Assembly (NCBI GenBank): GCA_002328835.1
Contig: DCWN01000041.1
Span: 137,529-201,528, forward strand
DNA: 64,000 nt
Direction: 5' to 3'
Origin: Acidobacteria bacterium UBA2161
GTDB lineage: Bacteria; Acidobacteriota; Vicinamibacteria; Vicinamibacterales; UBA823
The first letter of the stretch is position 1. Every line of letters starts with the position of its first letter. The notes below the pieces were generated by a model, which saw only the letters and a list, made by a program, of their open reading frames with translations, did no database searches and was not told where the DNA came from. The translations under genes were made by a program, and so were the position numbers. Positions 1 through 9,075 of this stretch are shown here, piece after piece.

Positions 1-1900
1 GGAGCCAGCTCCCCACCGCCACCGTGCCGTCCGCGCTGATCTCCCGGAAGGCGCCGAACCGCGTGTCGTACTCCGCTCTCACCGACGCGTTGATCTGCTC
101 GCTCGGGCTGCCGCGCACGAGCAGGGCCACCGGCGTCAGCCGGCTTGGCGGTGTGCCGTTGAAGCTCGTCCGAAAGTTCGGGTCGAACTGCGCGGCCCGC
201 GCATCGGTATAGAAGCTCTGGGTCAGCGAGATGCTCAGAATCTCACGCGCGTCGCCCTGGGCTCGCCGACGGGCCAGGAACCGGTTGACGATGCCGTAGG
301 CGATCTGGGTGGCACTGCCCACGACCGAGTCGGAGCCCTCGAGCTTGACGATCTCATCGAAGTTGTCGATCGCGGTGAGGCGCTTGAACGTGACTGTCGG
401 CTCGATGACGTGCTTGAACCGCTCGGCGTATCCGCTGCCCGGTGTGTCCCAGACCTTCGTGAGGACCGGCCCGGTGATCCGCGATTCGAGATCGAAGTAC
501 TGCCGGCCGATGCTCTCCTCGATCTGAGTCTTCTCCTCGGGGTCGAAGCGTTCGGTCCAGTACGTGCCTCGCCAGGACAGCGCGGAATTCACCGTCAGGA
601 ACGGCCACTTTGTGAACGGCACGCGGACAGTCGGCTTGACGTCCATCCGAGTCAGGTTCCGCTCGTCGATGAAGTCATCCCTGCGGCCTTCGCGGAGGAG
701 TGTCGCGTACTCCGCGCCGAGCGAAACGTAGATTGGCCAATTCCGCACCAAGGGCTGCTCGGCCTGCGTGAACGACACGCGCGGCGCCGACCCATTCAAC
801 GTGGATTCGGTATCGTCGAAGAAGGTCTCATTCCAGTCCATCGTCCCGCTCAGCGTGTAGGAGCCCCAGTTGCCCTGGACGTTACCAACGAACCGGCGCT
901 CCCGGCGGGAGGATTCGAGAACGTCCGCATGGTAGGTCTGCTGGACCGTGAGGTCGGAGAAATAGTCGACTCGCCCCCGGGCTTGGACGTTCGATCCGAT
1001 CGCCTGGGTGAGGTCGCCGGTCAGCTGGAAGCTCTGCCGTGCCGGCTGAAGCACATCGCCATCAGCCGAAAGGATCAACTCGGGTTCCTTCAAGAGATAG
1101 CCGCGGATTGCGCCACGCGAGCTGTCCTCGCCGACATAGCGGTACTCGCCGCCCACGCCCTGACCCGCGGTCGAGAACCAGTCGTGCATGATCGTGGCGT
1201 CCTGGCTGCGCGTGATCGCCCAGAAGAAGGCGTTGCTGAGGGACTGGCCCTTGAGGGTTGAACTCCCGTACGCCGGAATGAGGAATCCGGTGGCACGGTC
1301 GTCTTCCTGGATCGGGTAGTACATGACCGGCAGGTAGAAGAGCGGAACGCCCTTCACAGTGAGGACGGTGTTCTTGAGCAGAGCGTATTCGTCGAGCGTC
1401 ACCGTGACCGAGCTCGACGTCAGCTCCCACCGCGGCGTGGGCTGTACGCACGTCGTGAAGCCGCCATCCGTGATCCGGTACTCGCGCGGGCCGAGCTTCT
1501 CGATCGTCTCGCCGTAGAAGTACGCGTCGGGTTCCTGGGTGCCGAAGAGGCTCCTGTCGAACCGGTCGCCGATCGACACGGTGCCCGTCGCGACGAAGAA
1601 CGTACCGGTCTGGGTGCCCGTGTTGAAGTCGACGCGGTCGGCGGCGATCTGATTGTCCGGCGAGGTGTAGACGACGTTGCCGCTCGCCAGCAGCCGGTCG
1701 GTGTCGGTGAAGAGTTCGACTTCGTCGGCGAAGAACTTCCAATCGTCCTGTTCGATCTCGACCGCGCCGATCAGGCGCACGTGATTGTCGCCGATCCGCT
1801 CGATCCTGAATTGTCGGGAGTCGTAGCCCGGGACCTGGGCCGCACCGATGCGCGGACTGATCCAGAGGCACAGCAGGATGAGCGACAGCCGGCGAGTCAT
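1..1900 (-). CDS. lptD: LPS-assembly protein LptD (OstA), 3' end beyond left edge
   Basis: LptD is the outer-membrane beta-barrel that, with LptE, inserts lipopolysaccharide into the outer leaflet. The frame is open from ATG at 1900 to the left edge, about 633 codons, and the C-terminus is outside the window. The first 20 residues (MTRRLSLILLCLWISPRIGA) look like a signal peptide. An OstA-type periplasmic domain follows (DDWKFFADEVELF, SGNVVYTSPDNQIAADRV). The start of the barrel is recognisable by FYLPVMYYPIQEDDRATGFL. An in-frame GTG at 1939 is possible but would put a polar stretch before the signal peptide. It lies 92 bp behind folC and is probably the last gene of the dNK-accD-folC-lptD transcript. 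Confidence 0.88.
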   Translation of the reverse strand, partial: MTRRLSLILLCLWISPRIGAAQVPGYDSRQFRIERIGDNHVRLIGAVEIEQDDWKFFADEVELFTDTDRLLASGNVVYTSPDNQIAADRVDFNTGTQTGTFFVATGTVSIGDRFDRSLFGTQEPDAYFYGETIEKLGPREYRITDGGFTTCVQPTPRWELTSSSVTVTLDEYALLKNTVLTVKGVPLFYLPVMYYPIQEDDRATGFLIPAYGSSTLKGQSLSNAFFWAITRSQDATIMHDWFSTAGQGVGGEYRYVGEDSSRGAIRGYLLKEPELILSADGDVLQPARQSFQLTGDLTQAIGSNVQARGRVDYFSDLTVQQTYHADVLESSRRERRFVGNVQGNWGSYTLSGTMDWNETFFDDTESTLNGSAPRVSFTQAEQPLVRNWPIYVSLGAEYATLLREGRRDDFIDERNLTRMDVKPTVRVPFTKWPFLTVNSALSWRGTYWTERFDPEEKTQIEESIGRQYFDLESRITGPVLTKVWDTPGSGYAERFKHVIEPTVTFKRLTAIDNFDEIVKLEGSDSVVGSATQIAYGIVNRFLARRRAQGDAREILSISLTQSFYTDARAAQFDPNFRTSFNGTPPSRLTPVALLVRGSPSEQINASVRAEYDTRFGAFREISADGTVAVGSWL

Positions 1901-1992
1901 TCCCTGAGGCGGAGCGTGATCGCCGCGGCGCTCGTTCACCAGCGCGGCGCCTGCCCGGATGCCGCGAGAATAGCATGTTGCGAAGATCCCCT

Positions 1993-3324
1993 TCAACCGG
2001 CGTGTGGCGACATCGAGGCGCTCGTCATGTCGGTCGAGGGGGGCATCGTGCGCAGCAGTTCTCCAGCGAGCACGATCGAACCCGTGGCGCAGGCGACGTC
2101 GCCGTGGGCGAGCGCGCGATGCACCGCGGCGGACGGTTCCAGCTCGATGACCACCGAGGTCTTCGGCGCTCGTGCGCGGACCCGATCCGCCAGGGCGCTC
2201 GCCGGGAGCGCCCGCTCGCTGGTCAGTTTGGTACAGACGACCAGGCTCGCCTGTGGCAAGAGCGCGCCGAGGATCCCGTCGACGTCCTTGTCCCGCATCG
2301 CCGCGAGCACGAGTGGGATGGGGCTCGGGTGGGTTTCGGCGAGGTACTCGGCCACGGCCTCTGCGGCCGCCGGGTTGTGGGCCGCATCGAGGAGCAGGCG
2401 CCCGGCAGGCAGGGTGATCCACTGCAGTCGACCCGGCCAGACGGCCTCACGGAGGCCCGAGGCGATGGCGGCCGCTCCCGCCTCGAGGCCTTGGCCGGCG
2501 AGCCCTTCGAGCAGGCGCACGGCCGTCAACGCATTTCGGGCCTGGTGCCGTCCCTGGAGCGCCAGCCGGATCTCTTCGTAGCGACGGACCGGCGTCTCGA
2601 GCGATACGATGGTGGCGTCCGACGTGCATCGGACGTCGAGCACCACCCCCTGTGTCGCATCGACGTAGCGAGCTCCGGCTCGACGGCACGAATCGGCGAG
2701 GAGCTCCTGCACGTCGCGGCGTGCATCCCCCACGACGGCGACGCTGCCTCGCCCGATGATCCCGGCCTTCTCGAGCGCGATCCCGCGTATCGTTCGGCCC
2801 AGTTGCGCTTCGTGGTCGAGGTCGATCGACGTGATGGCGACCCCGACGGGCGTGGTGACGTTCGTGGCATCGAACCGCCCGCCGAGACCGACCTCGAGCA
2901 CCGCGACATCGACCCGCGCCCGGCTGAACGCGACGAAGGCCGCGGCGGTCGTGACCTCGAAGAACGTCGGCGACGCGTCCAGGCGGTGCTCGCGGCACAG
3001 CCGATCGACCACCGTTCGAACGGCCAGGACGGCTGAATGGAGTTCGTCGAATGTGATCGGTTCGCCGTCGATGGCGATCCGTTCCTCGAGCCGCACGAGG
3101 TGGGGCGAGGTGTAGCGCCCGGTCCGATGGCCTCCAGCACGGAGTCCGGCTTCGGTCATCGCCGCCACCGACCCCTTGCCGTTGGTGCCGGCAATGACCA
3201 CCGATCGAAACTCGCGTTCCGGATGGCCGAGGGCCGCGCACAACGCCCGCATCGGTTCGAGGCCGAGCTTGATGCCGAACCGCTCCAGCGTGCGAAGGTA
3301 GGCCTGCAGGTCAGTGTCGACCAT
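1993..3324 (-). CDS. folC: Bifunctional folylpolyglutamate / dihydrofolate synthase FolC
   Basis: A 443-residue Mur-ligase-superfamily enzyme that ATP-dependently adds glutamate to dihydropteroate or folates in the cytosol. The P-loop GTNGKGS is at residues 46-52. Further family motifs are the SPHL segment, FFEVTTAAAF, EVGLGGRFDATN and the C-terminal LLDAAHNPAA. The open frame extends 70 codons upstream, but that part is an Arg/Pro-rich antisense-like sequence inside accD. ATG at 3324, 22 bp after the accD stop, gives the normal family N-terminus. No clear Shine-Dalgarno is present, consistent with translational coupling to accD. Whether both activities or only FPGS are present cannot be told from sequence alone. 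Confidence 0.92.
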   Translation of the reverse strand: MVDTDLQAYLRTLERFGIKLGLEPMRALCAALGHPEREFRSVVIAGTNGKGSVAAMTEAGLRAGGHRTGRYTSPHLVRLEERIAIDGEPITFDELHSAVLAVRTVVDRLCREHRLDASPTFFEVTTAAAFVAFSRARVDVAVLEVGLGGRFDATNVTTPVGVAITSIDLDHEAQLGRTIRGIALEKAGIIGRGSVAVVGDARRDVQELLADSCRRAGARYVDATQGVVLDVRCTSDATIVSLETPVRRYEEIRLALQGRHQARNALTAVRLLEGLAGQGLEAGAAAIASGLREAVWPGRLQWITLPAGRLLLDAAHNPAAAEAVAEYLAETHPSPIPLVLAAMRDKDVDGILGALLPQASLVVCTKLTSERALPASALADRVRARAPKTSVVIELEPSAAVHRALAHGDVACATGSIVLAGELLRTMPPSTDMTSASMSPHAG

Positions 3325-3346
3325 TGCCAGGATGCCGCGCCGAGCG

Positions 3347-4351
<1,005 letters not shown>

Positions 4352-4388
4352 AGAACGTCGAGCTTACCCCGGATCGGCGCAGCCTGCG

Positions 4389-5030
4389 TCAGGCGCCCGT
4401 GCGCGGCACGTAGTAGCGGGTGCCGAGCCCCATGTCGCGCAACTGGCGCAAGAGGTCCTCGAGTGCGTCGTCTTGCCAGGCCAGGTCGAACTGCGAGGTC
4501 TCCACGACCAGCAGGGGAGTGGCCGTGTAGTGAAAGAAGAAGTGGTTGTACGCCTCGCTGAGTTCTTGCACGTACTGCGCGTCGGGCAGTGGCCGCCTCC
4601 GGTCGCGCTTCGCGCGCTCGCGCAGCCGGCGATGGATGACCTCCGATGGGGACTGGAGGTAGATCACGAGGTCGGGCGCCGCGACGTCGCGAGCCAGCAA
4701 ATCGTACAGGCGCTGATAGATGAACAGTTCGTTGTCGTCGAGATTGAGATAGGCGTAGATCTTGTCCTTGTCGAACAGGTAGTCGCAGATCGTGGCCCGG
4801 CTGAACAGATCGGTTTGCCGCAACGCGGCTTGCTGCCGGTGGCGGGCCAGCAGCGAGAACAACTGGGCCTGAAACGCCGCGCCCGGCCGGGCCGCGTAGA
4901 AGTCCGCGAGGAACGGGTTCTCCGTTCCGTCGGGGACGACCGTCGCATCGAGCCGGACCGCCAGACGCTCGGCGAGCCTCGACTTGCCCGCGCCCAGCGG
5001 ACCTTCGATGGCGATGTGACGGAACTCCAA
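4389..5030 (-). CDS. Deoxynucleoside kinase family protein
   Basis: A 213-residue P-loop kinase of the dNK (dGK/dCK/TK2-like) family, phosphorylating deoxynucleosides for salvage. The Walker A motif GPLGAGKS is at residues 10-17, where the family normally has it. Later motifs are the SRATICDYLF segment and the Arg-rich lid RRLRERAKRDRRR. The computed frame continues far upstream (to 5831) as antisense to menC. The family N-terminus fixes the start at TTG 5030. A perfect -10 hexamer (TATACT, 5046-5041) lies only 10 nt before this TTG, so the mRNA may be nearly leaderless. Substrate specificity is not predictable here. It heads the minus-strand accD-folC-lptD group. Confidence 0.85.
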   Translation of the reverse strand: MEFRHIAIEGPLGAGKSRLAERLAVRLDATVVPDGTENPFLADFYAARPGAAFQAQLFSLLARHRQQAALRQTDLFSRATICDYLFDKDKIYAYLNLDDNELFIYQRLYDLLARDVAAPDLVIYLQSPSEVIHRRLRERAKRDRRRPLPDAQYVQELSEAYNHFFFHYTATPLLVVETSQFDLAWQDDALEDLLRQLRDMGLGTRYYVPRTGA

Positions 5031-5040
5031 TCCGTCGCGA

Positions 5041-5046
5041 AGTATA
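5041..5046 (-). promoter_or_regulatory. -10 hexamer TATACT of the dNK operon
   Basis: TATACT on the minus strand, 10 nt upstream of the TTG start at 5030. There is no convincing -35 element 17 bp further up. The spacing leaves almost no 5' leader. Confidence 0.45.
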
Positions 5047-5189
5047 GCAGCGATCCTCGCGGTCGCCGGGCGCGCCGCGCGCCCGAGACCGCGCCGGACG
5101 CGTGGTATGATCCGGCGTTCGACGCGTTGGGATCCGCGAGGCACGGCACGCCCAGCACCTGCCACGGACCCGACCGGGGCCACGCTCTC

Positions 5190-6305
5190 ATGAGAATCGA
5201 TCGGGTGCAGTTGCGGCTCGTCCGACTGCCGCTGGTTCAGTTTTTCGAGACCAGCTTCGCGCGGATTCATGACCGCGAGTTCATTGTCGTGACCGTGCAC
5301 GGCGACGGCGCGCACGGCTACGGCGAGTGCGTCACCGATCGCGACCCGTACTACAGCGCCGAGACCTCCGACACCGCGTGGCGGATGCTGACGGACTATC
5401 TCGCTCCGCGAGTGCTGGGTGTCGAGTTCGCCCACCCGCGTGAGGTGTACGCGGCGTTCGCGCAGATACGCGGACACAACATGGCCAAGGCGGCGCTCGA
5501 GATGGCGGCCTGGGATCTCCACGCCCGGCAGGCGAGCCAACCGCTCTGCCAGGTGCTCGGGGGCGCACGGACGTCGATCGCATCCGGCGTGTCGGTGGGC
5601 ATCCAGGACTCGCTCGAGCAACTCGGTGACAAGATCGCCGGGGAGCTGGCGGCCGGGTACCAGCGGGTCAAGGTGAAGATCAAGCCCGGCTGGGACGTTG
5701 AGGCCGTCGCGTCGATTCGGAAGCGCTTCGGCGCGGTTCCCCTGATGGTCGATGCCAACGCCGCGTACACGCTCGCCGACACCGAGCACCTGGCCGAACT
5801 GGATGCGTTCGATCTGATGATGATCGAGCAACCGCTACACTACGACGACGTGCACGACCACGCCCAGTTGCAGCAGCGGCTCCGCACGCCGATCTGTCTC
5901 GACGAGTCCATCCATACGCTGCATACGGCCAGGGAGGCGATTGCGGTCGGGGCGTGCCGGATCATCAACGTCAAGCCGGGCCGGATCGGCGGCCATGCGC
6001 AGTCGATCGCGTTGCACGATCTCTGCGCCGAACACGGCCTACCGGTCTGGCACGGCGGGATGCTCGAGAGCGGCATCGGTCGGACGCACAACATTCACCT
6101 GTCGTCGCTTCCGAATTTCACGCTGCCCGGCGACGTGGCGGCCAGCAAGCGCTACTTCGAGCCCGATCTCATCGACCCTCCGGTCGAGCTGCAGCCCGAC
6201 GGGACGATCGCGGTACCCACCGGACCCGGCCTTGGCGTGACGGTCGTCGAGGATCGAGTGGATGCGGCGACCCACCGGGCGGTGACGCTGAAACCGCTCT
6301 TATGA
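5190..6305 (+). CDS. menC: Enolase-superfamily o-succinylbenzoate synthase / N-succinylamino acid racemase
   Basis: A 371-residue enolase-superfamily enzyme closest to the OSBS/NSAR subgroup. It either dehydrates SHCHC to o-succinylbenzoate in menaquinone synthesis or racemises N-succinylamino acids. Catalytic residues are visible: Lys161-x-Lys163, the metal ligands Asp188, Glu213 and Asp238, and Lys262. The MLESGIGR segment is characteristic of OSBS/NSAR. No other men genes are in the window, so NSAR or dual activity remains possible. ATG at 5190 gives the standard N-terminus. The open frame upstream is antisense to the dNK gene. A TATGAT at 5106-5111 could be its -10. The TGA stop overlaps the next ATG (ATGA), so the two genes are translationally coupled. 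Confidence 0.85.
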   Translation: MRIDRVQLRLVRLPLVQFFETSFARIHDREFIVVTVHGDGAHGYGECVTDRDPYYSAETSDTAWRMLTDYLAPRVLGVEFAHPREVYAAFAQIRGHNMAKAALEMAAWDLHARQASQPLCQVLGGARTSIASGVSVGIQDSLEQLGDKIAGELAAGYQRVKVKIKPGWDVEAVASIRKRFGAVPLMVDANAAYTLADTEHLAELDAFDLMMIEQPLHYDDVHDHAQLQQRLRTPICLDESIHTLHTAREAIAVGACRIINVKPGRIGGHAQSIALHDLCAEHGLPVWHGGMLESGIGRTHNIHLSSLPNFTLPGDVAASKRYFEPDLIDPPVELQPDGTIAVPTGPGLGVTVVEDRVDAATHRAVTLKPLL

Positions 6306-8419
6306 CCACGCGCGCGAATTGCTGGGCGGCCGCGGTCGCCGCGTCGGTCGTGGTTGCGCCCGGCTGCGCGACGGCGCCGCCGACAGTTCCGCCGACCCTG
6401 ACGGTCCTGCAGAAGCTGGCGGTCATCATTCAACTCGAGCATCAGCGCGCGGTCGCGCCGCCCGATGGTGCGGTGGTCGCGGTGCCCGCGCTCGTGCCCG
6501 GGACGCCGAGGCCGGCGATGCCGGGCCTGATCGAGTTGCTGCACGACCCAGAGGCCCGCGTCCGTCGACGCGCCGCGATTGCGCTCGGACGCGTCGGATT
6601 GCCTGAGGCTGTCGCACCGCTCAGCGCATCGCTCGCGGACTCGAACCCCGCCGTGCGTCAGATGGCCGCGTTCGCCCTGGGGCAGCTGGCGGCGTCCGAG
6701 TCGGCGGAGGCGTTGGTCATGGCGCTGGGGGATCCGGATCTCCTGGGGCGCGGGCGGGCGGCCGAGGCGTTGGGGCGAATCGGCGCGCGCGAGGCGGCGC
6801 CGGCCGTCGGGGCGATGGTCGCGCAGTTGACGCCCATGGCAGCCGCGGTCGAGCCCGACGACATGACCTACCCGCAGCCACCGGCGGTGGAAGCGTTCCG
6901 GCTTGGCGTCATCGCGCTCGCGCGGCTCGAGGCCTACGCGCCGCTGGCCGCGGCGGTCCTCGACGAGAACAACCTGCCGCGGGTTCGATGGTGGCCGGTG
7001 GCGTGGGCGCTCCAGCGGCTGGGCGACCCGCGCGGCGCGGCGGCTCTGGCGGAACTCACGCGCGGGACCGGCAGCTACCGCATCGCCTTCGCGGCCGAAG
7101 GGCTGGGCCGGGTCGGCGAAGCCGCGACGGCCGAGCTGCTGGCACCGCTCTTGGACCCGGCGCGCTACGACGCGCAGGTCGTCGTGGCGGCGGTGCGCGC
7201 ATTGGCGGGGGTGGCCGGTCCGAATGCAGTCGCGCCGCTGATCGAGCTGCTGCGCGATCCCGATCTCGACCCTGGGGTGCTGCTCGAGGTCGTTCGCGCG
7301 CTGGGTCGGATTGGCGGAGAACCGTCGACCGACCTCTTCCTCGACCTCATCTCGTTTCCCCAACCCGCGATCCGGGCGGAGGCGCTGCGCGGGCTCGCCG
7401 ACGATGCCCAGGTGTTTCTGATCGTGCTGTCGGGATTCGACACCGATCCGCACTGGAGTGTGCGGGCGACCCTGGCGGAACTACTCGGGGCGATGAATCC
7501 TGACCTGGCCGTGCCGCGCTTGGAGACGATGCTCGACGACCCGGACCGGCGCGTCCTGCCGGCCGTCCTGGCGTCGCTGGCCCGGCATCGGGCGCCCGGC
7601 GCGGCCGACGCCGCGCTCGACGCGCTGGAGGACGACGACCCCGTGATTCGAATGGCGGGCGCCCGTCAGCTTGGCATCCTCCGTCCCCCGGGCGGAGCGG
7701 CGGCCCTGGTCCAGGCGTACGAGACGAGCCAGGGCGGGCAGGGGGCAGCGGTCCGACGCGCGATCGTCGACGCGGTCGTCGGCTTCGGCGGCGCCGAGGC
7801 GACCGAGGTGCTGGGCGAGGCGCTGATGGACGCGGATTGGGCGGTACGGCTGCGGGCCGCCAGTCTGCTGGACGCCGAGGAGGCGGGCGCGCCGTATGCC
7901 AGCCGGATTCGGCCGATGCCGGGGCCGACTTTCGAGGAGAGCCTGACCCTGGCCGATCCTGCGGTGTCGCCGCAGGTCTATCTCGATACCGATGCCGGAA
8001 CGATCCAGATCGAGCTGACGGTCCTCGACGCACCGCTCTCGACCCGGCGGTTCGCGGAGCTGGCGGGCAATGGCTACTTCCACGATGTGCCGTTCCACGA
8101 GGTCGTGCCGAACGGCGTGGTGCGGGGCGGCGACCCGCGCGGTGACGGCTTCGGCGGATCCGGCCTCACGGTCCGGGACGAGGTCAGTGAGCGGCCGATC
8201 CTCCGCGGAACCGTCGCCATGGATTGGCAGAACGACGAGCCCGAGACCGGGGCGGGGCAGTTCCTCATCGCACTCACCCCGCAGCCCGATCTCGATGGGC
8301 GGTATACGGTGATCGGACGGGTCGTCGATGGGATGGCGATCGTCGACGGGCTAACCCAGTGGGACGTGATCCGGCGGTCCCGGGTGTGGGACGGGGTCTC
8401 GATGGTCGGCCGAGAGTAG
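6302..8419 (+). CDS. HEAT-repeat lipoprotein with C-terminal cyclophilin (PPIase) domain
   Basis: 705 residues. The N-terminus has a signal peptide with lipobox VAPGC (Cys22), so it should be a lipid-anchored envelope protein. Residues about 75-540 are tandem HEAT/PBS-lyase-like alpha-helical repeats, for example DPEARVRRRAAIALGRVG and DSNPAVRQMAAFALGQL. From about residue 555 a cyclophilin-type peptidyl-prolyl isomerase domain follows (LDTDAGTIQIEL, RGGDPRGDGFGGSG, GQFLIALTPQPDLDGRYTVI). I infer a periplasmic folding factor that uses its repeat solenoid as a scaffold. The ATG overlaps the menC stop, and a strong terminator follows. The start of the raw open frame at 5954 is inside menC and is not used. 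Confidence 0.85.
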   Translation: MTTRANCWAAAVAASVVVAPGCATAPPTVPPTLTVLQKLAVIIQLEHQRAVAPPDGAVVAVPALVPGTPRPAMPGLIELLHDPEARVRRRAAIALGRVGLPEAVAPLSASLADSNPAVRQMAAFALGQLAASESAEALVMALGDPDLLGRGRAAEALGRIGAREAAPAVGAMVAQLTPMAAAVEPDDMTYPQPPAVEAFRLGVIALARLEAYAPLAAAVLDENNLPRVRWWPVAWALQRLGDPRGAAALAELTRGTGSYRIAFAAEGLGRVGEAATAELLAPLLDPARYDAQVVVAAVRALAGVAGPNAVAPLIELLRDPDLDPGVLLEVVRALGRIGGEPSTDLFLDLISFPQPAIRAEALRGLADDAQVFLIVLSGFDTDPHWSVRATLAELLGAMNPDLAVPRLETMLDDPDRRVLPAVLASLARHRAPGAADAALDALEDDDPVIRMAGARQLGILRPPGGAAALVQAYETSQGGQGAAVRRAIVDAVVGFGGAEATEVLGEALMDADWAVRLRAASLLDAEEAGAPYASRIRPMPGPTFEESLTLADPAVSPQVYLDTDAGTIQIELTVLDAPLSTRRFAELAGNGYFHDVPFHEVVPNGVVRGGDPRGDGFGGSGLTVRDEVSERPILRGTVAMDWQNDEPETGAGQFLIALTPQPDLDGRYTVIGRVVDGMAIVDGLTQWDVIRRSRVWDGVSMVGRE

Positions 8420-8446
8420 CGCGGGGCGCGCTCGGCCCACGTACGT

Positions 8447-8477
8447 GAAAAAGGGGGCGACGGTCGCCCCCTTTTTC
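8447..8477. terminator. Bidirectional intrinsic terminator
   Basis: A perfect 15-bp inverted repeat (GAAAAAGGGGGCGAC / GTCGCCCCCTTTTTC). An A-run opens the stem and a T-run closes it, so it works in both directions. It lies between the end of the HEAT-cyclophilin gene and the minus-strand basic-peptide gene. Confidence 0.9.
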
Positions 8478-8495
8478 ATGACGGGTGAAGGAAGC

Positions 8496-8564
8496 TTAGC
8501 GCTTCTTGCCGCCCTTCTTCGCCGCCTTCCTCTTCTTCTTGGCTGCCTTTCTCTTCTTTGCCAT
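8496..8564 (-). CDS. 22-residue Lys/Arg/Ala-rich basic peptide A
   Basis: A 23-codon frame, ATG at 8564 and TAA at 8496. The product has 11 Lys, 3 Arg, 5 Ala and 2 Gly in 22 residues and ends in GGKKR. A G-rich Shine-Dalgarno-like run lies 10-16 nt before the ATG. A paralogue of the same length (8747-8815) lies 182 bp upstream. The two differ mostly at synonymous third positions (GCA/GCG, AGA/AGG, GGC/GGA), and one uses TAA and the other TAG. That is what purifying selection on a real peptide looks like. The sequence resembles the basic tails of histone H1-like or other nucleic-acid-binding proteins, so binding to DNA or RNA is my guess. I do not recognise a named family. Confidence 0.62.
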   Translation of the reverse strand: MAKKRKAAKKKRKAAKKGGKKR

Positions 8565-8664
8565 TAGCGCTTATCCCCCCCTTCATCCGGAGATTTCGAC
8601 GTGCGAAGCACCCATCGCAAGGCCGGAAGCCGGCGAGCGTATGACGGTGCCTCGCTCCGCTGAC

Positions 8665-8686
8665 CGACCGTCTGCGGTGACGGTCG
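8665..8686. repeat. Hairpin between the two basic-peptide genes
   Basis: Perfect 8-bp inverted repeat CGACCGTC / GACGGTCG with a 6-nt loop (8665-8672 and 8679-8686). No T-run follows on either strand, so termination is less likely than an mRNA-stability or regulatory role. Confidence 0.4.
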
Positions 8687-8700
8687 AAGGCAAAATTCTA

Positions 8701-8725
8701 GGGGTGTCGATGTTGCTGACACCCC
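8701..8725 (-). terminator. Terminator-like hairpin after basic-peptide gene B
   Basis: GGGGTGTC / GACACCCC, an 8-bp stem with a 9-nt loop. On the minus strand it is followed by TAGAATTTTG. It lies 21 bp downstream of peptide gene B and would end or attenuate that transcript before gene A. Confidence 0.55.
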
Positions 8726-8746
8726 CGTACCGGTTGGCGGAGCGAA

Positions 8747-8815
8747 CTAGCGCTTCTTTCCGCCCTTTTTCTTCGCGGCCTTCTTCTTCTTGGCTGCTTT
8801 CCTCTTCTTCGCCAT
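8747..8815 (-). CDS. 22-residue Lys/Arg/Ala-rich basic peptide B
   Basis: A 23-codon frame from ATG 8815 to TAG 8747. The product has 12 Lys, 2 Arg, 5 Ala and 2 Gly in 22 residues and ends in GGKKR, like peptide A. A strong Shine-Dalgarno (AGGGAGGAACC) stands directly before the ATG. A near-consensus sigma-70 promoter lies about 95 bp upstream, with a hairpin at the start of the predicted 5' UTR. Good expression signals on such a short gene argue against chance. The function is unknown. A chromatin- or ribosome-associated polycation is an inference from composition only. Confidence 0.68.
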   Translation of the reverse strand: MAKKRKAAKKKKAAKKKGGKKR

Positions 8816-8873
8816 GGTTCCTCCCTAGAGTGACAGGCTGCTCAGCTCGTTAACCGGTACCGAGGCGTCACAA

Positions 8874-8897
8874 TAGGTGGGCTGAGCGGACCACCTA
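8874..8897 (-). promoter_or_regulatory. 5'-terminal hairpin in the basic-peptide mRNA leader
   Basis: TAGGTGG / CCACCTA, a 7-bp stem with a 10-nt loop, just downstream of the predicted transcription start (near 8903) on the minus strand. A 5'-terminal stem often protects mRNA. A second short stem, CTACAT / ATGTAG, spans the start region. Confidence 0.45.
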
Positions 8898-8909
8898 CAT
8901 ACAAGATGT

Positions 8910-8939
8910 AGATTATGGATGAGAAAAACGGAGTGTCAA
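8910..8939 (-). promoter_or_regulatory. Sigma-70-type promoter of the basic-peptide genes
   Basis: TTGACA (8939-8934), an 18-bp spacer and TAATCT (8915-8910) on the minus strand, inside an AT-rich island that contrasts with the GC-rich surroundings. It directs transcription toward peptide gene B with an 88-nt leader. The rest of the 260-bp gap up to ddl (8940-9075) holds no gene I can support. Confidence 0.65.
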
Positions 8940-9075
8940 GCACAAAGTGCACAAAATGTCAAAAAATCCGACCGATCCTGACGGTCACATGAATGAAGTT
9001 TCGGTCAGTCGACCGCGTAGCGATAGATCGATGCTCAACCCACCACGATGCGGAACGAAACGACCCTGCATCGGA

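Noticed and set aside
1062..1976. 304-codon minus-strand Arg/Pro-rich open frame overlapping lptD
   Set aside because: It is a shadow in another frame of the real LptD coding sequence. Its product is Arg/Pro-rich with no domain, as is typical of high-GC shadow frames.
4389..5831. Continuous 480-codon minus-strand frame treated as one gene
   Set aside because: Only the last 213 codons encode the kinase. The upstream part is antisense to menC, and the kinase N-terminus is family-typical at 5030.
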